Part shown: positions 25,871 through 36,011 of the stretch, piece by piece
Layout of the letters: every line of letters begins with the position of its first letter
Position numbering within the stretch: the stretch's first letter is position 1
NCBI GenBank assembly: GCA_963813555.1
Contig: CAWEZX010000002.1
Span: forward strand, 248,001-312,000
Direction of reading: 5' to 3'
Length of the DNA: 64,000 nt
Source of the DNA: Roseiarcus sp963813555
GTDB lineage: Bacteria; Pseudomonadota; Alphaproteobacteria; Rhizobiales; Beijerinckiaceae
Position numbers and translations under genes: made by a program
Notes under the pieces: generated by a model
What the model was told of the DNA's origin: nothing
Database searches by the model: none
What the model saw: the letters and a program-made list of their open reading frames with translations, nothing else

Positions 25871-27076
25871 TCACCCCGCAACAAAGCTTCGCGGCGCCGG
25901 GCTGATCACCTTGGCCGCATTTTCGCCAATCTCCATGACCGCCAAGCCCCGCTCATTGGTTCCGTCAGCGCGGAAACGGAACACGCCGTCGGCGCCGTTG
26001 AAGCCCGACAAGTTGGTCAGAGCCGGCTGGTTGAACGGGTCTGGCCCGCCGTTGCGCGCGAGCGCCGCGGCCAGCGTCACGGCGTCATAGGCCAGTGTCG
26101 CGAGGCGCGCCGGCTCGCTGTTGAATTTGGCCTTATAGCGTTGCGAGAAGGCATTGAAGCCGGAATTGTCGGGCGCCGAGAACCAGGCGCCCTGCATCTG
26201 CGGTAATTTGAGAACCCGCGCGTCGTTCCAGACCCCGGTTCCCAAAAACCTGGTCTTGATATTGGCTGACCCGAGGGCGCCCGCGACCGCCGGCATGGCG
26301 TCGGCCTGGTCGGGGATGAAGAGAGCGTCAATCTGACCTTGAACCGCCGCCACCTGTTGCGCCGCGGTCGCCATCTGGCCCGTTGAATAACGGGCGGTCA
26401 CGACCACTTGCGCGTTGAGGCTTCCCGCCATGTCCTGAAACCGCTCCGCGGCGACATTGCCGTAATCGTTTTGGGGGGCCATGATCGCGAAGGATTTTTT
26501 GCCGTTCGAGACGGCGTACTGAAGGATCCGATCGACGTAGCCCTGGATGAGGAAGGACAGGAGATAAACGCCCGGGGCCGCGACGCCGACGTCGGTCGAG
26601 AAAGCGATCATCGGCCGGCCCGCCGACTTCGTCGCCGCCGACGCCGACCGCACATCGTTGGCGAACACCGGTCCGAGGATGAGTTGCGCGCCCGCGCCAA
26701 GTTCCGATTGAGCCGCCTGTGTGGCCCCGTCGGCGCTCGAATGGTCGTCCTGAACCATCAGCGTGATGTGAGAAGAGCCGGAATCGTTGATCGCCAGTTG
26801 CGCCGCATTGCGCATCGAGACGCCGATCGGGCTTGGGCCGCCGTTTTGCGTCAGCGGCACGATCATTCCGACCCGAACCGGACCAGTTCCCAGCGTTTCG
26901 CCGACCAGCGGCCCGCCTGCGGGCGGAGCGGCTGGAGTCGGGGCGCCGCCAAAGTCGTTCGGCATCTCGATCCCAGCCGAATTGCAACCCGCAAGCGTCA
27001 AGATAAGCCCACCGCCAAGCAGGGCGCGCCTCGTCACGCCTTGTCTTGCTGCCGGCTGCTGAGCGGCCAACCTCAT
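25871..27076 (-). CDS. LpoA-like penicillin-binding protein activator, periplasmic-binding fold
   Basis: The start is the ATG at 27076, preceded by GAGAGGTG. The 401-residue protein has an N-terminal twin-basic signal and lipobox (LILTLAGC, Cys31). A type I periplasmic-binding domain follows (VRVGMIVPLTQNGGPSPIGVSMRNAAQLA, LGPVFANDVRSASAATKSAGRPMIAFSTD, QNDYGNVAAERFQ). Position directly upstream and divergent from rsmI-yraN-gshB matches the alphaproteobacterial LpoA-like lipoproteins. It is probably outer-membrane anchored and acts in cell-wall growth; the role in this organism is inferred. Confidence 0.85.
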   Translation of the reverse strand: MRLAAQQPAARQGVTRRALLGGGLILTLAGCNSAGIEMPNDFGGAPTPAAPPAGGPLVGETLGTGPVRVGMIVPLTQNGGPSPIGVSMRNAAQLAINDSGSSHITLMVQDDHSSADGATQAAQSELGAGAQLILGPVFANDVRSASAATKSAGRPMIAFSTDVGVAAPGVYLLSFLIQGYVDRILQYAVSNGKKSFAIMAPQNDYGNVAAERFQDMAGSLNAQVVVTARYSTGQMATAAQQVAAVQGQIDALFIPDQADAMPAVAGALGSANIKTRFLGTGVWNDARVLKLPQMQGAWFSAPDNSGFNAFSQRYKAKFNSEPARLATLAYDAVTLAAALARNGGPDPFNQPALTNLSGFNGADGVFRFRADGTNERGLAVMEIGENAAKVISPAPRSFVAG

Positions 27077-27255
27077 ACCCACCTCTCGTCTGAGTTGCGC
27101 CGGCGCCGGGAAGCGCGCTGCGTCCTCTGAATCGCTTATCGGCGCGCGCGACAGAGGCGATTGGCCGCCTGTCGACGGAAATTGTGGCATTTTCACCTGC
27201 GCTTGGCTATGCGTCGATCCGTGAGCCAGCCAGACGATCGGCGGATGAAAGCGCA

Positions 27256-28188
27256 ATGACCGCGGCAAAAGCTCCCCAGTCGGACAGTGTCAAGACTGTT
27301 CGCTCGAGCCGAACCTTTCACATTGGCGACGCAACTCTGCCGGCGGCGGCGCTCGATCCCGGTCTTTACGTTGTGGCGACGCCGATTGGCAACCTCGCCG
27401 ACGTGACGCTGCGCGCTCTCGCGATCCTGGCCGGCGCCGATGCGATCCTGGCCGAGGACACCCGTGTGTCGCGCATCCTGCTGGCGCGCTACGGCATTGA
27501 GAGGCCGCTCTCGGCTTATCATGAGCACAACGCCGCCGAGGCTCGCCCGCGCGCGCTCAAACGCATGGCCGGGGGGCAGGCGCTGGCTCTCATCTCCGAC
27601 GCTGGGACGCCGCTCGTTTCCGATCCCGGCTATAAACTGGTGTCGGAAGCGATCGAGCTCGGCTTCGCCGTCGTCGCCGCGCCAGGCCCGTCCGCGGCGC
27701 TCGCGGCGCTTTGCGTCGCTGGTCTGCCAACGGACCGATTCTATTTCGAGGGATTCCTCCCGCCCCGGCAGTCGGCGCGGCGTGAGCGTATCAACGCGCT
27801 CGCCGCTGTGCCCGGCTCGCTGATCTTCTACGAGGCCGCGGGGCGGCTCGCCGAGTCGCTTGCCGACCTTGCCGTCGAACTTGGGCCTCGGCCCGCGGCG
27901 GTGGCGCGCGAATTGACCAAGCTGCATGAGGAGGTGAGGCGCGGCACGCTCGATAAGCTCGCCGCCGAATATGCCACGGGCGGGGCGCCAAGGGGCGAGA
28001 TCGTCATCATCGTCGGCGCCGCGGAAGAGCGGCCCGCGGTCTCCGAGGCCGCGCTCGACCGGGAAATCGCCGAGCAGCTTACGAACCTCTCGGTCAAAGA
28101 CGCCGCCGCGGCGATAGCCGCCAAACATGGGCTGCCGAGACGGCAGGTCTATGCGCGCGCGCTGGCGCTGGCGGGCACCCAGCGGTGA
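27256..28188 (+). CDS. rsmI: 16S rRNA (cytidine(1402)-2'-O)-methyltransferase RsmI
   Basis: The 310-residue product has the tetrapyrrole-methylase fold: LYVVATPIGNLADVTLRAL, AEDTRVSRILLARYGI, ALISDAGTPLVSDPGYKLV, APGPSAALAAL, and FYFEGFLPPR. RsmI methylates the ribose of C1402 in 16S rRNA. The ATG at 27256 gives a 20-residue N-terminal extension before conserved sequence. It overlaps yraN by four bases (GTGA), so the two are translationally coupled. Confidence 0.95.
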   Translation: MTAAKAPQSDSVKTVRSSRTFHIGDATLPAAALDPGLYVVATPIGNLADVTLRALAILAGADAILAEDTRVSRILLARYGIERPLSAYHEHNAAEARPRALKRMAGGQALALISDAGTPLVSDPGYKLVSEAIELGFAVVAAPGPSAALAALCVAGLPTDRFYFEGFLPPRQSARRERINALAAVPGSLIFYEAAGRLAESLADLAVELGPRPAAVARELTKLHEEVRRGTLDKLAAEYATGGAPRGEIVIIVGAAEERPAVSEAALDREIAEQLTNLSVKDAAAAIAAKHGLPRRQVYARALALAGTQR

Positions 28189-28577
28189 GGAGCGGCGGCG
28201 CCGACGGGCGGACAGAGCGCCGGCGGAACGCGCATCTTTATGGCCTCAAGGCTGAGTTGATTGCGGCGCTGCTTCTGCGCCTCAAGGGCTATACGATCCT
28301 CGCGCGCCGCTTCGTCGTCTCCGGCGGCGAAATCGATCTGATCGCGCGACGAGGCGGCTCCATCGCCTTCGTCGAAGTCAAGGCGCGGGCTGATCTGGAA
28401 GTCGCGGCGATTGCGATCAGCGCGACCAAGCGGCGGCGAATCGCGCGCGCCGCGCGCGTGTGGCTCACGCGCAACCAATGGGCGGCCGGCCTGACGTTGC
28501 GGGGCGACGCCGTATTCGTCGCGCGAGGGCGGCTTCCCCGTCACGCGCCGGACGCGTATAGGCTTGAGATCGACTAG
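28185..28577 (+). CDS. yraN: YraN/UPF0102 family nuclease-like protein
   Basis: The 130-residue product starts with GTG inside the rsmI stop. It shows ARRFVVSGGEIDLIARRGGSIAFVEVKAR, the conserved E-x-D-L-I and E-V-K core of a restriction-endonuclease-like fold. Function in bacteria is still poorly known. Gene order rsmI-yraN-gshB is standard. Confidence 0.92.
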   Translation: MRSGGADGRTERRRNAHLYGLKAELIAALLLRLKGYTILARRFVVSGGEIDLIARRGGSIAFVEVKARADLEVAAIAISATKRRRIARAARVWLTRNQWAAGLTLRGDAVFVARGRLPRHAPDAYRLEID

Positions 28578-28612
28578 TTCCCGAAACGCTCCTTGCCCTC
28601 TATCGGACGCCC

Positions 28613-29560
28613 ATGCCCCTAACTGTCGCCGTGCAGATGGACCCGATCGAGCGCATCCGCGTCGCCGGCGACTCGACCTTCGCGCTTCTGCTCGAAGCCC
28701 AGGCGCGGGGCCACGGCATCCTGCACTACACGCCCGACCGGCTGAGGCTCAACGGCAGGCGCGTTGAAGCGATGGCCGAGCCGCTTTCCGTCAAGGACGT
28801 CGAGGGCGAGCACGCGCGCCTCGGCGAAGCGAAGCTGGTCGCCCTCTCGGCTGTCGACGTGGTGCTGCTGCGGCAGGACCCGCCGTTCGACCTCGCCTAC
28901 ATTGCGACGACGCACATTCTCGAGCGTGTCCAGCCGCGGACGCTTGTCGTCAACGACCCGCGGGGTGTGCGGGATTCGCCCGAGAAGCTGTTCGTGATGG
29001 ATTTCCCTGAGTTCATGCCTCCAACCCTGATCGCGCGCGATAAGGCGGCGATCGAGGCGTTCCGCGCTGAGCATGGCGAAGTGGTGATGAAGCCGCTCTA
29101 CGGTTTCGGGGGCGCGTCAGTGTTCAAAGTCGCCGTTCAGGATCCGAATTTCGGCTCGCTTTTCGACCTGTTCAGCACGAGCTTCCGCGAACCGTGGGTC
29201 ATCCAGAAATTCCTGCCGGAGGTGGCGCAGGGCGACAAACGGATTATTCTTGTCGATGGGGAAGCACGAGGCGTGGTCAATCGCGTGCCCTCAGGCGATG
29301 ATATCCGCTCGAATATGGTGCGCGGCGGGGCGGCGAAGGAAACCGAGCTGACCGAAAGAGAGCAGTTGATTTGTTCGACGATCGGGCCCGAGCTCAGACG
29401 GCGCGGCCTTCTGTTTGTCGGCATCGACGTCATTGGCGGCTACTTGACGGAGATCAACGTCACTTCGCCGACTGGAATCCGCGCGATCAAGAAGCTTGGC
29501 GGACCCGATCTGGCCGTGGCGATCTGGGACGCAATCGAGGCCAAACTCAGCAGCAACTAA
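28613..29560 (+). CDS. gshB: Glutathione synthase GshB
   Basis: The 315-residue protein has the GshB N-terminus (AVQMDPIERIRVAGDSTFALL), the VLLRQDPPFDLAYI strand and the ATP-grasp domain (VVMKPLYGFGGASVFKV, IQKFLPEVAQGDKRIILVDGE, LFVGIDVIGGYLTEINVTSPTGI). It joins glycine to gamma-glutamylcysteine in the cytoplasm. It is intact, and glnD follows 60 bases later. Confidence 0.97.
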   Translation: MPLTVAVQMDPIERIRVAGDSTFALLLEAQARGHGILHYTPDRLRLNGRRVEAMAEPLSVKDVEGEHARLGEAKLVALSAVDVVLLRQDPPFDLAYIATTHILERVQPRTLVVNDPRGVRDSPEKLFVMDFPEFMPPTLIARDKAAIEAFRAEHGEVVMKPLYGFGGASVFKVAVQDPNFGSLFDLFSTSFREPWVIQKFLPEVAQGDKRIILVDGEARGVVNRVPSGDDIRSNMVRGGAAKETELTEREQLICSTIGPELRRRGLLFVGIDVIGGYLTEINVTSPTGIRAIKKLGGPDLAVAIWDAIEAKLSSN

Positions 29561-29620
29561 CATTTCTGTCGGAACTCGGCTGGCCTTGCGATTGCCGGAC
29601 CGAGGGGGGATATACCTCCA

Positions 29621-32402
29621 ATGTCAGACGCCAACGCCCCCGCGGTCGAGCGCCGCTCCCGCGCCGCGCCGCACCCGCCCAAGGGCGTCGAGCGAACCAA
29701 GCTTCTTAATGAGCTCGCCGCGCTCCATGAGCAGCATCCGGGCGACGCCGTTGCGTTCCGCCGGGCTGCGGTCGAAACTTTGCGAGCCGCGGTGGACTCC
29801 GGGAGGGACGAAGCACGCCGCGCTCTCGAAGAGGGTGGAACCGGCCGTGCGTGCGCGGAGACGCTGAGCGCCGAGATCGACGAATTGTTGCGCGTTGGGC
29901 TCGAAATGTCCGCGCGGTGGCTTGCGCCGGCGCGCGCGGGCCAGCCGTTGCCGACGATCGTCGCAGTCGGCGGCTACGGGCGTGGCATGCTCGCGCCCTA
30001 TTCGGACGTCGATGTCCTGTTCCTGTTGCCCGATAAGTCGCCGCCTAACGTGGAGAAGGTGGTCGAGGCGCTGCTCTATGTGCTGTGGGACCTCAAGCTG
30101 AAGGTCGGCCATGCGACGCGAACGGTCAGCGAATGCCTGAAGCAGGCGCGCGCCGACATGACCATCCGCACCACGCTCGTCGAGGCGCGGTTGATCACCG
30201 GCGACAAGGCGCTGTTTGAGATTCTCAGAACCCGTTTCGACAAGGAAATCGTCGCCAAGACGGCGGCCGAATTTGTCGCCGCCAAGCTCGCAGAACGCGA
30301 AACCCGGGTCAGGCGGGCGGGGGCGTCGCGTTATCTCGTCGAGCCCAATATCAAGGAGGGCAAAGGCGGCTTACGCGACCTCAACACGCTGTTTTGGATC
30401 TCCAAATACGTCTACCGCGTTCATAACCCCCACGAGCTCGTCGCCGCCGGGCTCTTCTCGACGCGCGAGTTCGCGCTGTTTCGCCGCTGCGAGGAATTCC
30501 TCTGGAGCGTGCGCTGCCGGCTCCACTTTCTCGCCGGCAGGACGGAGGAGCGCCTGAGCTTCGACGTCCAGCGGCCGATCGCCCGTCAGCTCGGCTACTC
30601 GACCCGCGCGGGACTGATCGACGTCGAGCGGTTCATGAAGCACTATTTCCTCATCGCCAAGGACGTCGGCGATTTGACCGCAATCGTCTGCGCAGCGCTC
30701 GAGGAACGGCAGACCAAGCGGACGCCGGCGTTCGGCCGCCTCGTCGGGCGGCTGCGAAGGCGCGCGCGTGCGATCGCAGAGGCTAAGGATTTCAAGGTCG
30801 ACAACGATCGCGTCAACGTCGTCCGCGACGACGCTTTCGAGCGCGATCCGGTCAACCTCATACGGCTTTTCTGGATCGCCGACCGATCGAACCTGTCGAT
30901 CCATCCGGACGCCACACGGCTGGTGACGCAATCCTTGAAGCAAATCGACGCCCGCTTGCGCGAGGACAGGCAAGCAAATCGCCTGTTCCTCGAGACGCTC
31001 ACGTCGCGCAACGCGCCGGAAATCGCGCTGAGGCGCATGAACGAAGCCGGCGTGCTCGGACGGTTCATCCCCGATTTCGGCCGCGTTGTCGGCATGATGC
31101 AATTCTCGATGTACCATCACTACACGGTCGACGAGCATCTCATACGTGCGGTTGGCGAACTCAGCGCGATCGAAGCGGGGCGGTTGATTGCGGAACTGCC
31201 GCTCGCCACCAAGATCATGCCGCAGATTACCCACCGTACTGAGCTTTATCTTGCCGCGTTCCTGCATGACATCGCCAAAGGACGCGGGACCGATCATTCG
31301 CGCGCGGGCGTGGAGGTGGCGCGGGCGCTCTGCCTGCGTCTCGGGCTCACCGCCGCCAACGCCGACCGTGTGGCGTGGCTGGTCGAGCAGCATCTGGTCA
31401 TGTCCAACACGGCGCAGGGCCGCGACCTGTTCGATCCGAAGACCACGGAGGCGCTGTCAGCGATCGTGCAGACGCAAGGGCGGCTGAAGATGCTGCTGAC
31501 GCTGACCGTGGCCGACATTCGCGCGGTCGGACCGGGCGTATGGAACGGCTGGAAGGGTCAGCTCCTGCGCACGCTCTACTGGGAGACCGAAGTCGTTCTC
31601 GGCGGCGGCCATTCGGTGATCGACCGCAAGGCGCGCGTCGACGCGGCGCAGGCGAGTTTGCGCCGCTTGCTTCCGGGCTGGTCCGATCCCGAGTTCGACG
31701 CCTACGCCCAGCGTCATTATCCAGCCTACTGGCTGAAGGTGGAGCCCGCCCGGCAGGCGGCCCATGCTAAATTGCTGCACGCAATGGCGGCCGAAACCCG
31801 CTCGCTGGCGACGGAGGTCACAACCGATGCGTTTCGCGGCGTGACAGCGGTCACCGTGGTCGCGCCCGACCACCCGCGTCTTCTGACCGGCATCGCCGGC
31901 GCCTGCGCCGCCGCCGGGGGCAACATTGTCGACGCCCAGATTTTCACCACCACCGACGGCCTTGCGCTCGACACGATATTCGTCTCACGGGCCTTTGAGC
32001 GCGACGAGGACGAATTGCGGCGCGGCCAGCGCATCGCCTCCAACATCGAGAAGACCCTGCGCGGCGAGGTCCGAACTCGCCGAAATGACGCCGCCCAGAC
32101 AGACGCGGGACGAACGGCACGACGCCTTCGCGGTTGAGCCGGAAGTGACGGTCGACAATAATCTTTCCCGCCGCTACACGGTAGTCGAGGTTTCCGGTCT
32201 TGATCGGCCCGGCCTGTTGCGGGACCTGACCGCCTCCTTGTCGAGCCTCAATCTCAACATCGGCTCGGCCCATATTGTCACCTTCGGCGAAAAAGCGGTG
32301 AACTCGTTCTACATTACCGACCTGACCGGGCAGAAGATTAACGCGCCGGTGCGCCAGACGGCCATCAAGCGGCGGTTGCTGGCGGACTTCGCCAAGGGCT
32401 GA
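29621..32402 (+). CDS. glnD: Bifunctional PII uridylyltransferase/uridylyl-removing enzyme GlnD (frame interrupted near the C-terminus)
   Basis: The first 838 codons carry the nucleotidyltransferase motif GGYGRGMLAPYSDVDVLFL, the HD hydrolase motif AAFLHDIAKGRGTDHS, and the first ACT domain (TVVAPDHPRLLTGIAGACA). The frame then changes at 32073-32078 (CGAACTCG). Taking out one A gives GEVRLAEMTPPRQTRDERH and runs into the second ACT domain (VVEVSGLDRPGLLRDLTASLS) up to 32402. The corrected length is 926 residues, as expected. GlnD senses glutamine and modifies PII proteins. The site is GACTC after correction, that is, GANTC. Confidence 0.93.
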
Positions 32403-32497
32403 CGGCAAGAGCGGAGGATCCACAACGCCCTACGCGCTTGATTTTTGGTCCGTCAGCCCTGATATGCGTCGCAAATACTGATGGGGCTCACGAAACG

Positions 32498-33115
32498 ATG
32501 AGTAACAACAACGCCGATCGCGGCGCCGACGCGTCCGCGCAACAGGTGGGGGCTTCTCCGGCCGAAGGCGCTCGACCCGAATCCGGCGAACCGGACGCTC
32601 TCGTTGTGGTCGAGGCGCTGAACGCCGAGAACAGCCAATTGAAGGATCGCGTGCTGCGCACCCTGGCGGAGATGGAGAATCTGCGCCGTCGCACTGAGCG
32701 CGAGGTCTCGGACGCCAAGACCTACGGGGTGACGAGCTTTGCGCGCGACATGTTGACCGTGGTCGACAATCTTTCGCGCGCGCTCGAGCATTTGCCTACG
32801 GAGGCCCGTGCGGGCGCCGATCCCTCGATCCGTTCGCTGATTGAGGGCGTCGAACTGACCGCACGCGACCTGGAGACGGTTCTTGGCCGCCACGGGGTCA
32901 AGAAGCTCGACCCTGAGGGGCAGAAATTCGACCCCAATTTTCATCAGGCGATTTTCGAGGCGCCTGACGACACGGTTCCGTCGGGCACGGTCTCCCAGGT
33001 GGTTCAGAGCGGCTGGACGATCGGGGATCGGGTGCTGCGGCCGGCGATGGTCGGGGTGTCCAAGGGCGGGCCGAGAGCCGCGCCCAGGCAGGAGCCGGCG
33101 TCCAGCGGCGAGTAG
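32498..33115 (+). CDS. grpE: Nucleotide exchange factor GrpE
   Basis: The 205-residue protein (ATG at 32498) has a disordered N-terminus and a long helix (LNAENSQLKDRVLRTLAEMENLRRRTERE). Its C-terminal beta domain holds GVKKLDPEGQKFDPNFHQAIFE and VVQSGWTIGDRVLRPAMVGVSKG. It releases ADP from DnaK. The heat-shock repressor gene hrcA, often found directly upstream of grpE in this class, is not present in this neighbourhood. Confidence 0.95.
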   Translation: MSNNNADRGADASAQQVGASPAEGARPESGEPDALVVVEALNAENSQLKDRVLRTLAEMENLRRRTEREVSDAKTYGVTSFARDMLTVVDNLSRALEHLPTEARAGADPSIRSLIEGVELTARDLETVLGRHGVKKLDPEGQKFDPNFHQAIFEAPDDTVPSGTVSQVVQSGWTIGDRVLRPAMVGVSKGGPRAAPRQEPASSGE

Positions 33116-33490
33116 CGTCTAATTAACTCCAGTGACATGTTGATATAGTTGGTTTGGCTCTTTCTCGGCGGCGGCCCAGCGACGTTGGTCCCGTCGCTCC
33201 GTTTGGGTTTTCTTGGCTTGTGGCCGTTTCGCTGCGAAGACCCCCGTTTATGAGGGTTTGGATTTCCTTGGATTTCCTTGGATTCTCTCGTCCGAATCGA
33301 GACTTATCAATGAGTTGCGCGGCATGAAGCGGGGAAAATTTTTCTCGCGCCTTTCTGTGGCGTTGGAAGGGCCGGAACGGGAGCCTGTGGTCGAGGCCAT
33401 GCGGAAGCGCAGGATTGTTCATGGGGCAAGCTTACCCTCGTTTCTGATTTTCTGCAAGAGATTATCGTATAAACCAGCCTTTCGGCCGCC
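33116..33490. other. Intergenic region without a supported gene
   Basis: This 375-base gap is AT-richer than average. It contains two and a half tandem copies of the 10-mer GGATTTCCTT (33260-33286). A plus-strand open frame crosses it (33213-33566) but has no family signal and runs into alkB antisense, so it is not annotated. Confidence 0.4.
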
Positions 33491-34141
33491 TCAATCCAAA
33501 AGCGGCTCACTCGAGCGCGGCGCCCTGGTCACCCGCCGGAGCGTCAGATTGATCCTTCCGCCCTGAGGCAGGAGGGTCGAGGAGCCGGCGATGATGCGGT
33601 CGACGCCGTGGAACGCGAGACGGCCCTCGCCTGCAAGCGACATCGCGTCGCCCGAAGCGAGCCGGAAGGAGCGGGTCGGCGCGTTGCGTTGAAGTCCCCC
33701 GACCCGGAACAGCGCCGTATCCCCAAGCGATAACGACACCACGGGTGCGGACAATTCCTCTTCGTCCCGGTCCTGGTGCAGGCCCATCCGCGCGGCGGAG
33801 TCGTAGACATTGATGAGGCAGGCCTCCGGCGGCGGGGCGTCAGGGGCGATCGCAGCGAAGGCGGCGAAGAGCGTCGGCGGCATCGCCGGCCACGGACGCC
33901 CGGTCTCCGGGTGCGTCGGCTGATAACGATAGCCGGCTTCGTCCGAGACCCAGCCGAGCGGTCCGCAATTGCTCATGCACACCGAAAAGGGCTTGGCCGT
34001 CAGCGGCATGCGGGGGCGAAAGGGCGGCGCCAGCTTGAGGATCGCCCGCACCTCGTCGCGCAGCGCTGCTTGAGCGGCGCGGTCGAGAAAGCCCGGGAAA
34101 TAATCAACCCCGGGCGCGATAGAGACAGCGGTGAGCGACAC
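33491..34141 (-). CDS. alkB: Alpha-ketoglutarate-dependent DNA/RNA dealkylase AlkB
   Basis: The 216-residue protein has the AlkB fold: MPLTAKPFSVCMSNCGPLGW, the iron-binding motif GLHQDRDE (His-x-Asp), VVSLSLGDTALFRVGG, the second His in LAFHGVDRI, and the 2-oxoglutarate-binding RINLTLRRV with its terminal Arg. It removes methyl groups from 1-methyladenine and 3-methylcytosine. It diverges from the sulfotransferase gene across 86 bases. Confidence 0.95.
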   Translation of the reverse strand: MSLTAVSIAPGVDYFPGFLDRAAQAALRDEVRAILKLAPPFRPRMPLTAKPFSVCMSNCGPLGWVSDEAGYRYQPTHPETGRPWPAMPPTLFAAFAAIAPDAPPPEACLINVYDSAARMGLHQDRDEEELSAPVVSLSLGDTALFRVGGLQRNAPTRSFRLASGDAMSLAGEGRLAFHGVDRIIAGSSTLLPQGGRINLTLRRVTRAPRSSEPLLD

Positions 34142-34227
34142 GACGCGGATGCCGAAGAGGGAGCCGAACTCGGTTATAGCAAAGGCCGGCGCGTCGTGCG
34201 CCGCTCTTTTCCCGGCTGGTCTCCCCC

Positions 34228-35049
34228 ATGCACAACCGCCTCCATTTCATCTCCGGCCTGCCTCGCTCGGGCTCGACCCTGCTCGCGGCACTATTGCGGC
34301 AGAATCCGCGCTTTTCCGCCGGCATGAGCAGCCCGGTCTATGCGCTTTTCCGGTCGATGCTGCACGAGACCAGCGCCCGCAACGAAGGCGCGGCGTTCAT
34401 CGACGACGCCATCCGCAAGCGGCTCCTGACCGGCGTGTTCGACGCCTATTACTTCGAGGCGACCCCCGAGACTGTGATCTTCGACACCAACCGAGGCTGG
34501 ACGACCAAAATGCCGGCGCTGGTCGAGCTTTTCCCCGACACCAAAGTGATCTGCTGCGTGCGCAATCCGGCCTGGATCCTCGACAGCGTCGAGAGCCTCA
34601 TCCGCCGCAACGCCTTCCAACTCTCGGGCACCTTCAGCTACGATTCGGGCGGCACGGTCTATTCGCGGGTCGAGGGGCTCGCGTCGGCCGCCGGCATGTT
34701 CGGCTTTGCCTACAACGCGCTGCGTGAGGCGATCTATGGCGAGCAGTCGGACAGGTTGCTCATCGTCCGCTACGAAAGCATGGTGGCCAACCCACTCGGG
34801 ACGCTCGCTGGAATCTACGGCTTTATCGGCGAGGACCTTCACCCGCATGAGCCGCGCAAAATCGAGCCCTGCTACGACATGATCGAGTTCGATCTTAGGC
34901 TCGGGACGCCCGGCCTGCACGACGTCGGGCGCTCGGTCGAGAAGCGGGAGCGCCAGCCCATCCTGCCGCCCGACCTGTTCACGCGCTACCAGAAAGACGC
35001 GTTCTGGGAAGACCTCAAGCTGCTTCCGCCGACCGTGAAGCTGGTATGA
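34228..35049 (+). CDS. Sulfotransferase family protein
   Basis: The 273-residue protein starts with HFISGLPRSGSTLLAALL, the PAPS-binding loop of sulfotransferases. It continues with KMPALVELFPDTKVICCVRNPAWILDSVESLIRR, which supplies the 3'-phosphate-binding Arg/Ser region, and LLIVRYESMVANPLGTLAGIYGFIGE. It would transfer sulfate from PAPS to an unknown acceptor. No sulfation pathway genes are nearby. Confidence 0.88.
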   Translation: MHNRLHFISGLPRSGSTLLAALLRQNPRFSAGMSSPVYALFRSMLHETSARNEGAAFIDDAIRKRLLTGVFDAYYFEATPETVIFDTNRGWTTKMPALVELFPDTKVICCVRNPAWILDSVESLIRRNAFQLSGTFSYDSGGTVYSRVEGLASAAGMFGFAYNALREAIYGEQSDRLLIVRYESMVANPLGTLAGIYGFIGEDLHPHEPRKIEPCYDMIEFDLRLGTPGLHDVGRSVEKRERQPILPPDLFTRYQKDAFWEDLKLLPPTVKLV

Positions 35050-35223
35050 GCAACGGGAGCCGGGCGGCCGATTGTCCCCGCGCGCGACGCGGCTCGCCCC
35101 GGATCGCGCGCGTCGTGAGGCAGGGACCTTCCCAAGCCTTCCCTAGCCGTCGGCCCGGGCGTATACGGGGCGCAATTTCACCCCAAGCAATAATGCGCAA
35201 TTGAAGGGTCAACCGAGGCGAAT

Positions 35224-35970
35224 ATGGCCGGCCATAGTCAGTTCAAGAACATCATGCACAAGAAGGGCAAGCAGGACGCGATCCGCTCCAAGCTCTTCTC
35301 CAAGCTCGCGCGCGAAATCACGGTCGCGGCCAAGCTCGGCCTGCCCGACCCGGCGATGAATGCGCGCCTGCGCGCCGCCGTGCTCGAAGCGCGAGCGGAG
35401 AACATGCCCAAGGACAATATCGATCGGGCGATCAAGAAGGCGTCCTCGGCGGACACCGAGAACTATGACGAAGTGCGCTACGAGGGCTATGCTCCGGGCG
35501 GCGTGGCGGTGATCGTCGAGGCGTTGACCGACAACCGCAATCGCACCGCGGGCGAGGTGCGTTCTTATTTCACCAAGGCTGGCGGCTCGCTGGCCGAAAC
35601 GGGCGCGGTCTCATTCATGTTCGATCGCGTCGGGCTCATCGCCTTCGAGCGCAAGGTCGCGGACGACGAGTCGATGCTCGAGGCGGCGATCGAGGCCGGC
35701 GCGGACGACGTGGCGTCGGGCCCGGAGGAGCACGAGGTGATCACCTCGGTCGCGACGCTGCGCGACGCGCAGAAGGCCCTGGAGGCGAAGTTCGGCGAGC
35801 CGCTCAAGGCCTCGATTGTCTGGCGGCCGCAGAACACCGTCGCCGTCGACGACGAGGCGGGCGAAAAGATCCTGCGCCTCGTCGGCGCGCTCGAAGACAA
35901 CGACGACGTCCAGACCGTCACCGCGAACTTCGAGGTCTCCGAGGCGCTCGTGGCGAAGATGGAAGGCTAG
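35224..35970 (+). CDS. yebC: YebC/PmpR-family regulator
   Basis: The 248-residue product begins AGHSQFKNIMHKKGKQDAIRSKLFSKLAREI and keeps the three-domain layout of the family (ARAENMPKDNIDRAIKKA, YEGYAPGGVAVIVEALTDNRNRT, GGSLAETGAVSFMF). These proteins bind DNA, and some members help ribosomes at difficult peptide sequences. It is usually found near ruvC; here the window shows no ruv genes after it. Confidence 0.96.
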   Translation: MAGHSQFKNIMHKKGKQDAIRSKLFSKLAREITVAAKLGLPDPAMNARLRAAVLEARAENMPKDNIDRAIKKASSADTENYDEVRYEGYAPGGVAVIVEALTDNRNRTAGEVRSYFTKAGGSLAETGAVSFMFDRVGLIAFERKVADDESMLEAAIEAGADDVASGPEEHEVITSVATLRDAQKALEAKFGEPLKASIVWRPQNTVAVDDEAGEKILRLVGALEDNDDVQTVTANFEVSEALVAKMEG

Positions 35971-36011
35971 CGCCGCGCTTTCTGGCGGCGCTTACGCCCA
36001 GGCTTCCCGCC

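Noticed and set aside
33260..33286. Tandem 10-mers as a CRISPR or origin
   Set aside because: Only two and a half copies without spacers; no cas genes or DnaA boxes nearby.
33213..33566. 117-codon open frame between grpE and alkB
   Set aside because: No family signal, no clear ribosome site, contains tandem repeats and runs into alkB on the other strand.
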